This document shows, piece after piece, positions 17,726-25,920 of a DNA stretch of 64,000 nucleotides (position 1 is its first letter; each line of letters opens with the position of its first letter). The translations under genes were made by a program, and so were the position numbers. The notes beneath the pieces were generated by a model. The model did no database searches. It was not told the DNA's origin and saw only the letters and a list, made by a program, of their open reading frames with translations. The stretch is from Winogradskyella undariae (GTDB lineage Bacteria > Bacteroidota > Bacteroidia > Flavobacteriales > Flavobacteriaceae). The stretch spans positions 124,001 to 188,000 of the forward strand of contig NZ_JABTEL010000003.1 in NCBI RefSeq assembly GCF_013285155.1, written 5' to 3'.

Positions 17726-18109
17726 TTAAACTAATTCTTTGTTTTTTATAAATGTACCATTGCATTTTAAAGCAACAGTACCATCTGTAAATTTAGTGCT
17801 ATTTTTAATCTTAACCGTGTCGTTTTCTTCTATAATAGAAAGCTCTAAAATGAGTTCTGCGTTTACATTTGGGTTAATTAATGCTGTGAATTTTATGTTA
17901 GAAATATTTTGTAAAAATAAAGGGCTATTGACATAATCTTGCGTGATTTCTTTAATAGTCTGAACCATACAAACGCCAGGTGTTACTGGATTTCCAGGGA
18001 AATGACCGTTAAACACATCGTGATCTTTATTCAGGTTAATAGTAACATGAATTGTGTTTGTATCAACAATAGAAGTTGTTAATTTAGTGTAAAAATCCTT
18101 AATCAGCAT
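17726..18109 (-). CDS. Hotdog-fold 3-hydroxyacyl-ACP dehydratase subunit (ApeI-like)
   Basis: This ~127-residue hotdog protein has the FabZ/FabA motif GHFPGNPVTPGV, with the catalytic-type histidine at H36. The acidic partner residue expected 14 positions later is a glutamine (Q50), so the subunit looks incomplete on its own. A second hotdog protein in the operon (25477-25914) has the opposite defect, suggesting one mixed active site. I place the start at the methionine at 18109, which avoids overlap with the upstream gene's stop. An in-frame start at 18139 would add ten residues. It likely dehydrates 3-hydroxyacyl chains during polyene extension. Confidence 0.8.
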   Translation of the reverse strand: MLIKDFYTKLTTSIVDTNTIHVTINLNKDHDVFNGHFPGNPVTPGVCMVQTIKEITQDYVNSPLFLQNISNIKFTALINPNVNAELILELSIIEENDTVKIKNSTKFTDGTVALKCNGTFIKNKELV

Positions 18110-18113
18110 TTGC

Positions 18114-18716
18114 TTATAATTTAAATTGATAACCAACACTTAGTTGAATAACATTGTTTAAAATTAACTCACTAACCTCTGTAGTTTCATAGCCATAACC
18201 ATCATCTACATTTCTACCAAATAAATCAGTTAATCCTTGTTTGTAACCTATAGACATAACTAATCCATTACTAATATCATAACCTACAGCTGCAGCAAAA
18301 GCGATATCTACAGATTGTGGTTTGTAGATGTTTTTATGGCTTAATAAAATGTCGATTACAGGTGCGATCTGAAAATTAATACCACTTCCTTTAATATAAA
18401 ATTTGTTGTTTACAGGTATTGATAAATAATTAAGTTCTGTTGTGTAGGTTTCTGTAGATCCTGTAACTCTGTAATCACTTCCTTGTTTAGAGTAAAGAAT
18501 TTCGGGTTGTAAGGTGTAAAATTTTGCAAATTTAAATGATAAAGTTCCACCAATATGAAAGCTAGTTAGTTTTTCGCTACGTACACCTCCGTTTTCTTCT
18601 AGGTTACTTAAGCCAGCGATATTCATACCGCCTTTTATACCAGGTTTAATTTCTACTTGAGCATTAATAAATGTGAAAGAGAATAATGTAATTAGAATGA
18701 TTGTTAGTTGTTTCAT
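18114..18716 (-). CDS. PorT-like outer-membrane beta-barrel protein
   Basis: This 200-residue protein begins with a signal peptide (cleavage likely after FINAQ) followed by KPGIKGGMNIAGL. It continues with alternating hydrophobic strands such as FHIGGTLSFKFAKFYTLQPEILYSK in the usual pattern of small eight-strand barrels (outer membrane protein beta-barrel domain, PorT type), and ends in LSVGYQFKL. It sits among carrier and lipoprotein genes of the pigment operon, so it may help place or anchor the pigment in the outer membrane. Specific function is unknown. Confidence 0.82.
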   Translation of the reverse strand: MKQLTIILITLFSFTFINAQVEIKPGIKGGMNIAGLSNLEENGGVRSEKLTSFHIGGTLSFKFAKFYTLQPEILYSKQGSDYRVTGSTETYTTELNYLSIPVNNKFYIKGSGINFQIAPVIDILLSHKNIYKPQSVDIAFAAAVGYDISNGLVMSIGYKQGLTDLFGRNVDDGYGYETTEVSELILNNVIQLSVGYQFKL

Positions 18717-18786
18717 AGCGGTTTTGATTGACGGAATAAGTTACAAAAATGCAGAAATATCTTATAATTAAGAAGTAATAAAGTGT

Positions 18787-19419
18787 TTATTCTTGTGGGC
18801 TTAAATAACTTATATTAATTTCTATGGGTGCTGTTAGGTGCTGAATGTTAATATTTTCAGCAATAGAATTTTTAATGTTAGAAAAGGATAAGATAACTTT
18901 TTCTTTTGAATGATTTGTATTTATAATTTGTGTAAGTTTCTTTGTTTGCTGATTAACTATGTAATGATTAAATCGTTTTTCTGCTTTAGATTGAAAAATA
19001 AGATGTCCTTCATCATCAGAAAAAGCTTTATTAATTTTATTGTGCTCTTGAGTTAACGTTTGAAAATCTCTTTTAAGCGTGTTAATTATAATTTTTCGAT
19101 CTAATTCTTTCATAATAAAATGTGTTTTCATTTCATTATTAATCAATTCAAAATCAAATATTTTATTTCCAAAATTGGTGGTAAACACAATACGATGATT
19201 GTTTTCTTTAATTTTTTTGATAATTAAAATACCACCAAAATCATTATTATAAGCTTTGATTTTAGTTTTATACACATAATCTATATCTGCATTTGCAAAA
19301 TATGGATTTGAAAATTCTGTAACCTCAGCATCATATTCCGAAAGCCCTTTTACTGTAGAAATTGCACAAGAGGAGAAAAGACAAAGAATAAATAGATTAA
19401 TTATTAAAAACCGCTTCAT
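18787..19419 (-). CDS. Lipoprotein of the pigment operon
   Basis: This is a 210-residue protein with a lipoprotein signal ending at C18 (LFSSC). The remainder is polar, strand-rich and without a motif I recognise; it could be a LolB-like or LolA-like binding fold. It overlaps the LolA-like gene upstream by 23 bp, and the pair probably acts together in carrying the lipid-linked pigment across the periplasm to the outer membrane. That role is inference from position. The 70-bp gap to the next gene is the largest inside the operon and shows no clear promoter. Confidence 0.72.
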   Translation of the reverse strand: MKRFLIINLFILCLFSSCAISTVKGLSEYDAEVTEFSNPYFANADIDYVYKTKIKAYNNDFGGILIIKKIKENNHRIVFTTNFGNKIFDFELINNEMKTHFIMKELDRKIIINTLKRDFQTLTQEHNKINKAFSDDEGHLIFQSKAEKRFNHYIVNQQTKKLTQIINTNHSKEKVILSFSNIKNSIAENINIQHLTAPIEINISYLSPQE

Positions 19420-20032
19420 CTAAAGTTGTGTTTCTTGTTTTATTCTTAAAAATAATTTTTGTGTAATCTTCTGAAGGTTCAATCATTTTTACTTCTGTAA
19501 CATCGCTAGTTTTTATATCGAATTTTAATTCGAATTTAGCAATGAATTGAAGCATGTTTTCATCTTTCGGAATAAATTTCACTAAATAAAAATCATCAAC
19601 TTTAAAATAAGAAATTTCAAAGGCATTCTCATCAAACATATTTCCTTTTACACTATTTGTAATAAGACTGTTTAGACCTTTAAACATTTTGTTAGAGCCA
19701 ATGTCAATTTTACTTTTATCGCCTTCGTCATCAATAAATAGTTTGTCATCTTTAAAAATAACAATGTATTTATAAGGCGATGTGTATTCCCACTTTACTA
19801 ATCCAGGAACTTTAAAAGCAAGTTTTCCTTGTGTTTCAACATCATTACTTAAAAAGCTAAGGTGTTTATATTGTACAAAATCACTAACAATGGTTTGGGT
19901 ATTACTATCTAGTTTTTCTACTGCTGATTTAAAAGTGCTTATCTCTTCTGTTGTAAGTGACTTTTGAGCATTAGAAATCTGAATTCCAATACATAAAAAA
20001 AGTAAAGTGTAAATATTACGCATAAGCTTCAA
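19397..20032 (-). CDS. LolA-like periplasmic carrier
   Basis: This is a 211-residue protein with a signal peptide (IQISNAQ). The pattern FVQYKHLSFLSNDVETQGKL, then FKVPGLVKWEYTSPYKYIVI and DDKLFIDDEGDKSKIDIGS, is that of LolA/outer-membrane lipoprotein carrier proteins: a half-barrel that binds lipid chains. It is too diverged to be the housekeeping LolA. Pigment clusters of this type usually carry such a LolA homologue, presumably to move the aryl polyene or its lipid conjugate through the periplasm. It overlaps both neighbours. Confidence 0.85.
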   Translation of the reverse strand: MKLMRNIYTLLFLCIGIQISNAQKSLTTEEISTFKSAVEKLDSNTQTIVSDFVQYKHLSFLSNDVETQGKLAFKVPGLVKWEYTSPYKYIVIFKDDKLFIDDEGDKSKIDIGSNKMFKGLNSLITNSVKGNMFDENAFEISYFKVDDFYLVKFIPKDENMLQFIAKFELKFDIKTSDVTEVKMIEPSEDYTKIIFKNKTRNTTLDEAVFNN

Positions 20033-20792
20033 TATTAAATAAGGTATCTATTGTTACGGATTGATAATTGTTCTTTTGCAAAAATAACAACAATTGTTCC
20101 AAAACTCGTACTGTGATTTCTTGTGAGTCGTGCAATAAAATAACAGCACCAGGTTTGATGTTTTTAGTAATTCGGTTAAAGATATCTTCTTCGTCTTTTT
20201 TTATCGTATCTAAAGACCGAATATTCCAGCCTATAACGTGGTGTTTGGTGTGTTTTATGGCTTTAGTTATGGCAGGATTTGTAACACCATATGGTGGACG
20301 AAACAATTTCATTTTTTTATTTATAATTGAAGAAATAGTGGTATTTGTATTTTTAATTTCAGCAATTACATTTTGTTTATTATAGAAATCAAAAAAATCA
20401 GAATGCGTATAGGTGTGATTTCCAATAGTGTGACCTTCTTCTGTAATTTGCTGTACCAATTCAGGCTGTTGTTCGGCATGTTTACCGATACAGAAAAACG
20501 TAGCTTTTGCATGATGAGCTTTTAATAATTCTAGAATTTTTGGTGTGAATTCTGCATTTGGACCATCATCAAAAGTAATGGCAACTTGATTTTTTGTGTG
20601 ATTTTTTTTTGAATTGAAGGCTTTTAAATGATAGTTCCAACCGATAGTAAAACTACCAATACTTGTTAGCGTAAGCCATGCTAAAAAGAGAACTATAAAA
20701 AAGAAAATAGATATGTTAAAAAACTGACTTAATAGTAGCAAGCCAAGAAAAAGAATGAATGTTAAAACATTTATATTTTTGAAGTTTAACAT
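20016..20792 (-). CDS. Polysaccharide deacetylase family protein (NodB fold)
   Basis: This 258-residue protein has two N-terminal membrane segments (about 8-50) followed by a NodB domain. TFDDGP places the metal and catalytic aspartates at D75 and D76, and HTYTH supplies metal ligands H126 and H130. LFRPPYG and LLHDS complete the usual motifs, so the enzyme appears active. The domain probably faces the periplasm. It may deacylate a carrier lipid or sugar linked to the pigment. Its true substrate is unknown. It overlaps the neighbouring genes by 17 and 7 bp. Confidence 0.88.
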   Translation of the reverse strand: MLNFKNINVLTFILFLGLLLLSQFFNISIFFFIVLFLAWLTLTSIGSFTIGWNYHLKAFNSKKNHTKNQVAITFDDGPNAEFTPKILELLKAHHAKATFFCIGKHAEQQPELVQQITEEGHTIGNHTYTHSDFFDFYNKQNVIAEIKNTNTTISSIINKKMKLFRPPYGVTNPAITKAIKHTKHHVIGWNIRSLDTIKKDEEDIFNRITKNIKPGAVILLHDSQEITVRVLEQLLLFLQKNNYQSVTIDTLFNIEAYA

Positions 20793-21814
20793 GAGCTTAG
20801 TAAGGTAAAACTATGTTGTTGTCCTTTAAGTTGGTTGTAAAGCAGTACATTTTTATAGCCAGATTTATCTATAGAATTAAGCTTTAAAACATCGGGGATA
20901 TATTGTTGCTTAATAATGATTGTTGCTGCCCAAAAGCCAAATGCCGAAGCTGTAAAAAACTCACCACAAAGATGTTTGTAATGTAGTTGTGGTGTATATT
21001 TAAATATAGAATCTTGAAGTGATTGATATAAAATATCAAAAGCATCTCCGTTTTTCCCGAGGATTATAGCATCAATATCTTCAGGTATTAAATGATTTTC
21101 TTTTAAGAAAGCTTCTACTTTAGTTTGAATAGTTTCTGTTGTGGCTTTATTAAAAATCTTAAGCCCTTTAAGAACACAGAAACTGTTATTTTGCTTTAAA
21201 GATGATAAGGTAAAAAAGTGAGCACCTTCTCCAAAAGGTGTTAATATGGGATGTTCTTCTGCTTCTTCAGCAAGAATAATGTCGTTGATAAGAAATTTCC
21301 CTAATTCATCTGTGCCACCAACTAAAATTGTGTTTGCTTCATTTTCATGAAGCATTAATTGTGCATCAAGTATAGCAGATTCAAAAGAAGCAGCACCTTG
21401 TACATAAGTTACATTGTAGCCCTTACATTTTAAGGTTAATGCAATTTGAGCACCTACCGTATTATGGGTAGATTGGATAAAGGATGTTGGTGTTAAATAC
21501 TGTTCGTCGTTATCGAGTATAGCATTTAAGAATTTTTCAGAATCTTCTATACAACCAATTCCTGTGCCTGTAATAATAGCATCAGGTGTTTCTAATTTTG
21601 CTAACTCTAGTGCTTTCTTCGCTGCTGCAACTCCCATTTTCACACCAGTAGCCATTCGTCTGCTTGCAATTGGACTTATAAATAACTTATAATTGGGATG
21701 AATTGCCCGAGCCAACTTCCCTTCAAAAGAAAGAATGTGCTCTAAAAAAATAGAATCATTTAAAGTGTCTTGTGCAGAAATTGAAACCGCACTATTTATA
21801 TAACAGGGTTTCAT
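20786..21814 (-). CDS. Ketosynthase-like chain-length-factor protein
   Basis: This 342-residue protein has a ketosynthase-type thiolase fold (TGTGIGCIEDSEKFL, FIQSTHNTVGAQIAL, ILVGGTDE). The active-site cysteine is missing: the nucleophile loop reads VQGAASFESA. The HGTAT histidine motif is replaced by ILGKNGDAFD. It overlaps the next upstream gene, a complete ketosynthase, by 4 bp. This matches the KS/CLF pairs of aryl-polyene pathways (ApeO:ApeC type), in which the inactive partner helps set chain length. Function as a CLF is inferred from the lost residues and the neighbour. Confidence 0.82.
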   Translation of the reverse strand: MKPCYINSAVSISAQDTLNDSIFLEHILSFEGKLARAIHPNYKLFISPIASRRMATGVKMGVAAAKKALELAKLETPDAIITGTGIGCIEDSEKFLNAILDNDEQYLTPTSFIQSTHNTVGAQIALTLKCKGYNVTYVQGAASFESAILDAQLMLHENEANTILVGGTDELGKFLINDIILAEEAEEHPILTPFGEGAHFFTLSSLKQNNSFCVLKGLKIFNKATTETIQTKVEAFLKENHLIPEDIDAIILGKNGDAFDILYQSLQDSIFKYTPQLHYKHLCGEFFTASAFGFWAATIIIKQQYIPDVLKLNSIDKSGYKNVLLYNQLKGQQHSFTLLSSC

Positions 21815-23007
21815 AGGCCTTTAGAAAATATAAGGGTTGAACAATTTCCACCAAAACCAAATGAATTAGAAAGAACGTAGTTTAAAGGTTTTTTTGTGAC
21901 TTCGGTTATGGGAACCATACTGAGTTCAGGAATCGCTGTTTTAAAATTGAGATTAGGGAACATCACGTCATTCTGAAGGGCTAAAATAGAGTAAACAGCT
22001 TCTATCGCTCCTGCGGCAGCTAATGTATGCCCAGTAAAGGCTTTAGTAGAACTGAAATCAGGAACCGAATCTCCATAGATACGTTTTATGGCTTTGCCTT
22101 CCGATAAATCATTGTTAGGTGTAGCAGTACCGTGTGCGTTAATATAATTGATGTCTATCGGATTTAGTTCTGCAATCTTTAATGCTTTAGACATCGCTAA
22201 AAAAGCACCTTCACCGTTTTCAGACGAAGCCGTTTGATGAAAAGCATCATTGGCATTACCATAACCTGCTAAATAACCTAAAACGGTTTTATTTTCTTGT
22301 TTTACAACAGTATCAGATTCTAATACTAAATACGCCGCTGCTTCCCCTAAATTTAAACCTTTTCTGTTCGCATCGAAAGGTGTACAATCGGTATCCGATA
22401 GAATCATTAGTGTTTTAAATCCGTTGATGGTAAATTTTGCTAAACCATCTGTTCCTCCAACAATAACGCGGTCTAGCTGCCCAGATTTTATTAATCTAGC
22501 ACCTAACATTATAGCATTCGCCGCTGATGAACACGCGGTGCTAATGGTTGAAGTGAAATCTGTAATTCCTAAAAGTTCAGCGATTTTTTCGGTGCTATCT
22601 ACCGCATGATGACTATTAATTAACCGTCTGCTTTCTGCGTTGTAATTTTGAAAATGTTTTTCTGTCAAATCCATACCGCCAACACTTGTAGATGATATTA
22701 AACCAGTTTTAAAGGCTTCAATATCTCTAATATTGGCTTGTTTTACGGCTTGTTTAGCAGCAATACAACCTAATAAAGCAGTCCTAGAATAATTATGCTC
22801 TTCTGGTAAATTAAGTATTTTAGAGAGTTCTGCATTCGTTTGTAAAACTTCACCAACCTTAATTTCATTTTTATGTCGTGTTTCTATATTTACAATAGGT
22901 GCAATGCCTTTTTTATTATTTAAAAGTGCGTGCAAATTCTCTTCTACAGAGTTTCCTATAGAAGACATAATTCCCATTCCGGTTATAGCAACACGATTTT
23001 GCGACAT
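21811..23007 (-). CDS. Beta-ketoacyl-ACP synthase II-type (FabF-like)
   Basis: This is a 398-residue ketosynthase with complete Cys-His-His machinery: C159 in TISTACSSAANAI, the first histidine in NAHGTATPNNDLSEG, and the second in KAFTGHTLAAAGAIEA. The C-terminal LSNSFGFGGNCS loop is also intact. It condenses malonyl-ACP with the growing chain, probably as a heterodimer with the overlapping chain-length-factor gene. The start lies 1 bp from the carrier-protein stop. Three complete ketosynthases in the operon suggest divided tasks of priming, elongation and termination. Confidence 0.92.
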   Translation of the reverse strand: MSQNRVAITGMGIMSSIGNSVEENLHALLNNKKGIAPIVNIETRHKNEIKVGEVLQTNAELSKILNLPEEHNYSRTALLGCIAAKQAVKQANIRDIEAFKTGLISSTSVGGMDLTEKHFQNYNAESRRLINSHHAVDSTEKIAELLGITDFTSTISTACSSAANAIMLGARLIKSGQLDRVIVGGTDGLAKFTINGFKTLMILSDTDCTPFDANRKGLNLGEAAAYLVLESDTVVKQENKTVLGYLAGYGNANDAFHQTASSENGEGAFLAMSKALKIAELNPIDINYINAHGTATPNNDLSEGKAIKRIYGDSVPDFSSTKAFTGHTLAAAGAIEAVYSILALQNDVMFPNLNFKTAIPELSMVPITEVTKKPLNYVLSNSFGFGGNCSTLIFSKGL

Positions 23008-23008
23008 A

Positions 23009-23266
23009 TTATTTAGTACGGTGTTCTGTAATGTATTTAGCTAAAACTTCAACAGAAACAAATACGGCTTTACCTTCGTTTGGATCGGTTAATTTTATGC
23101 CATAATCTTTATCTAGCATTACAATAAGTTCTAGAGCATCTATGGAATCTAATCCTAAACCGTCTCCAAATAAAGCATCATCATCAGCAATATCTTCAAC
23201 ACTAAAATCTTCTAGATTTAATTGCTCAATAATACTTTCTTTAAGTTCTTTTTTTAACGCATCCAT
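23009..23266 (-). CDS. Acyl carrier protein
   Basis: This is an 85-residue acidic protein with the phosphopantetheine attachment motif GLGLDSIDALEL, serine S41. Helix pattern and length match type II acyl carrier proteins. It is one of two carriers in the operon and sits between the KS/CLF pair and a truncated ketosynthase. It probably tethers the polyene intermediates. It overlaps its upstream neighbour by one base. Confidence 0.93.
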   Translation of the reverse strand: MDALKKELKESIIEQLNLEDFSVEDIADDDALFGDGLGLDSIDALELIVMLDKDYGIKLTDPNEGKAVFVSVEVLAKYITEHRTK

Positions 23267-23889
23267 TAATTTTCTTTATATATTTTTTTAATAATTTCTT
23301 TTGAATAGTTCTCTGATTCTTCTTCTGCAACAAGGTACATAAAAGCATCATATTTGTCATTATCTACATCTACCCAACCACATAAAACATGACTGCTTTT
23401 TTCATTTTGAATTAAACTTGAAGCATATTGTTCTAAAAGTGTTTCATTAAATTTATCTGAAACAAAAAATACATTTTCTCCCTTTATTTGATGTCTAATG
23501 CTAATTTCACCAATCATAATATTGGCTAAGGTATAAACAAATACAGCAGGACTCGGAAAATAGTTATCTTTATCATTAATGGTTTCTTGATACTTTCTGT
23601 CGGTATCTAAACTTGCTGATTTATTTGAAAGTACAATGCCTATGTTCTCTTTAGTAGTCTGATTTAATTCTGCATTTTCAAAAAGAAATTCAGAAGCCAG
23701 AAATCCCAATTTAGACAAATTATCCATTTTAAAAAACTTAGGATAAGCGATGTCTTTTTCTTTATAGACCAGCTTTGCAAATTCAGGAAAAGTAAGTTGA
23801 GAATCTTTAGTAATAACTTCCTTTCCATTTACAGAAATAGAATGGTTTTTTATACGACAATATGCGATGATATTCAGGTTTTTTTTCAA
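23266..23889 (-). CDS. Truncated, cysteine-less ketosynthase-like protein
   Basis: This 207-residue protein looks like only the N-terminal half of a ketosynthase. GIVLSNKSASLDTDRKYQET and SPAVFVYTLANIMIGEISIR match the usual dimer-interface regions. The nucleophile elbow is replaced by ENVFFVSDKFNETLL, and there is no HGTAT half. It is therefore not a condensing enzyme by itself. It could be a structural partner of the adjacent full ketosynthase, with which it overlaps by 4 bp, or of the neighbouring carrier protein. Short proteins of this kind recur in related pigment clusters. No function has been assigned that I know of. Confidence 0.75.
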   Translation of the reverse strand: MKKNLNIIAYCRIKNHSISVNGKEVITKDSQLTFPEFAKLVYKEKDIAYPKFFKMDNLSKLGFLASEFLFENAELNQTTKENIGIVLSNKSASLDTDRKYQETINDKDNYFPSPAVFVYTLANIMIGEISIRHQIKGENVFFVSDKFNETLLEQYASSLIQNEKSSHVLCGWVDVDNDKYDAFMYLVAEEESENYSKEIIKKIYKEN

Positions 23890-25016
23890 AGCATTATTTT
23901 TTTTAAAAGTACAGCTGTATTACAACCACCAAATCCAGAAGCCGTTTTTAGAAAGGTGTTAACCTTCGTTTTGGTTGTGTTTTGAATGATGTTTAAAGGC
24001 ATAGAAACTCCCAATTCATCAAAACCTAATGAGCTGTAAAGTGTATTATTTTTAATGGAATACATACCAATAATGGTTTCTAATAATCCTGATGCGCCTA
24101 ACGTATGTCCGTAATACCCTTTTAAACTGTTTAAAGGTACATGTTCTAATTTTGCACGATTAAAAGCAATGGCTTCCATCTCGTCATTAAATGCGGTAGC
24201 AGTTCCGTGAGCAGAAATGTAATCGATATTTTCGGGTTCTAATTTGGCTTCTATTAAAGCAGAAAGTATACTTAAATATAAGCCTTCACCAGTTCTTGAA
24301 GGTCCTGAGATATGATTAGCATCATTACAACTTCCGTCTCCTATAATTTGAATGGCTTCTTTTTCTGTGTTTTTATTTGAAATAGCTACTGAAGCTGCAG
24401 CTTCCCCAATACTAATTCCGGTTCTTTGGTTTGAAAACGGTTTGCAAGGTTTATCACTTATGGCCTGAAACGATTGAAAGCCCGATAATGTAAATTTTGA
24501 AACAATATCTCCTCCAACAACAAAAGCATTGTCATAATATTCATTTTGAATGAATCTTTTAGCAACAGCAATAGCTAAAATTCCCGAAACACAGGCGTTA
24601 GATATAATTATTGGTTCGGTTTTAAAACCAAAGAAATCTTTAATTTTTTTACCTAAAACAGGTAGGTAAGCGCGTTCTGGTTTAAAATTATTATTTAAAG
24701 CATCAACATTGCCTTTTGTGGTGGCTATGATTAAAGCTGTTTTGTCTGAAATTGAAAATGCTGCTTGAGAAATAGTGTTATGCAATGATAGAATCATTAT
24801 TTTCTCTAGTTTGGTATATATATCAGGGTTACCTAATGTGTTGAAAGCTTCATTTAATTTTTTATCATTTATAATAGAAGCATAACATGGTGAGTTACTG
24901 ATATCATTATGCAAAGTAATCCCTGAGCGCTCTTTTGCGATTTCAGTAACGTTAGCTTCTGAAGTAAATCCAAGAGGGGAAATAATTGTATCTGCAGAGA
25001 TGAAGATGTCTTTCAT
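23886..25016 (-). CDS. Beta-ketoacyl-ACP synthase
   Basis: This is a 376-residue ketosynthase. C142 lies in IISNACVSGILAIA, the first histidine in ISAHGTATAFNDEMEA, and the second in KGYYGHTLGASGLLE, so the active site is complete. It is diverged from housekeeping FabF and is co-transcribed with a truncated ketosynthase whose start overlaps its end. The likely role is a specialised condensation, such as first extension of the aryl starter or late elongation. Substrate preference cannot be read from the sequence. Confidence 0.9.
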   Translation of the reverse strand: MKDIFISADTIISPLGFTSEANVTEIAKERSGITLHNDISNSPCYASIINDKKLNEAFNTLGNPDIYTKLEKIMILSLHNTISQAAFSISDKTALIIATTKGNVDALNNNFKPERAYLPVLGKKIKDFFGFKTEPIIISNACVSGILAIAVAKRFIQNEYYDNAFVVGGDIVSKFTLSGFQSFQAISDKPCKPFSNQRTGISIGEAAASVAISNKNTEKEAIQIIGDGSCNDANHISGPSRTGEGLYLSILSALIEAKLEPENIDYISAHGTATAFNDEMEAIAFNRAKLEHVPLNSLKGYYGHTLGASGLLETIIGMYSIKNNTLYSSLGFDELGVSMPLNIIQNTTKTKVNTFLKTASGFGGCNTAVLLKKIML

Positions 25017-25022
25017 ATTAAT

Positions 25023-25469
25023 TTATAAAAGATTATTTTTTGCTTTCCAAGCTTCAAAAAAAGGTGGAAGTGTTAGTGATAAATCATTATTATCATCTAC
25101 AAAAACTTGAATAGTTTCTCCTGTGCAAACCGTTTGCCCTTCTGCATTTAAAATTTTATATCTAAAGATAATTTTTGCGGCAGGTGTATTTATATAAGTC
25201 GTTTCTATCGTAGCAATATCTCCATAACGCAGCGGTAATTTATGCTCGCAACCCGATTTTATAATAGGAGACACATAACCTTCTGCTTTGGTATCTAAAT
25301 ATGATATTCCGTGTTTTCTTCCAAAAGCTTCGCGTCCATCTTCAAAATAATTCAGATAGTAACCATGCCAAACAATACCTAAAGCATCCGTTTCATTAAA
25401 GCGTACTCTAATTTGGTGTGTAACTTTTAAGTTTGTTTCTGAAGTATTATTTCGTTTTTTAGAATTCAT
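25023..25469 (-). CDS. 4-hydroxybenzoyl-CoA-thioesterase-type hotdog protein
   Basis: This 148-residue protein has the YbgC/4HBT signature VRFNETDALGIVWHGYYLNYFEDG near residues 23-46, with the catalytic-type aspartate followed by the GxVxH motif. It should hydrolyse acyl-CoA or acyl-ACP thioesters. In the pathway it may release the finished polyene or clear misprimed carriers. It lies 6-7 bp from both neighbours in the operon. Confidence 0.88.
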   Translation of the reverse strand: MNSKKRNNTSETNLKVTHQIRVRFNETDALGIVWHGYYLNYFEDGREAFGRKHGISYLDTKAEGYVSPIIKSGCEHKLPLRYGDIATIETTYINTPAAKIIFRYKILNAEGQTVCTGETIQVFVDDNNDLSLTLPPFFEAWKAKNNLL

Positions 25470-25476
25470 TTGAAAT

Positions 25477-25914
25477 TTAGTTTTTTAAGACTGTTTTCAT
25501 CTGAGCTGTTACAATCACTTCGCCATTTAGTTTTGTAGTGCCTTTTACTAGGGTAACTCCCATGATTTCATGTAAAATTTCAACTTCAGTTTCTAGTTGC
25601 ATATTTACTTTTGGTAATTTCTCAATAGTTACACCTTTTATGGCTCCTATATAACCTTCTGGAGCTGGTGTGTTTTTTATATAAAAATGATAACCTGTAT
25701 AAAGTGCTACGGTTTGTGCCATATGCTCAATGAGTCCAGGTTCTGTAAAAAAACCATTTTGAACAAACATATTATCACTTGTAACGGTTAAGCCTGAAAT
25801 TACTTTAGAATCATCAAAGTATAATAACGCATCTACCATAATAATTGGTGCGCGCTGCGGAATTAATTTTAGAATGATATTTTGATCCGTAATAGGCTCT
25901 TTAAGTAAATTCAT
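25477..25914 (-). CDS. Hotdog-fold dehydratase subunit (ApeP-like)
   Basis: This is a 145-residue hotdog protein resembling FabZ/ApeP. IPQRAPIIMVDALL occupies the place of the FabZ PHRxPFLLVD segment, and EPGLIEHMAQT keeps the acidic catalytic residue at E63. The GHFPG segment with the catalytic histidine is missing; the region reads VQNGFFTEPG. The other operon hotdog protein (17726-18109) keeps the histidine and lacks the acid. In hotdog dehydratases each active site takes one residue from each subunit, so the two may form one working heterodimer, as reported for ApeI:ApeP. Confidence 0.82.
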   Translation of the reverse strand: MNLLKEPITDQNIILKLIPQRAPIIMVDALLYFDDSKVISGLTVTSDNMFVQNGFFTEPGLIEHMAQTVALYTGYHFYIKNTPAPEGYIGAIKGVTIEKLPKVNMQLETEVEILHEIMGVTLVKGTTKLNGEVIVTAQMKTVLKN

Positions 25915-25920
25915 GATTTT

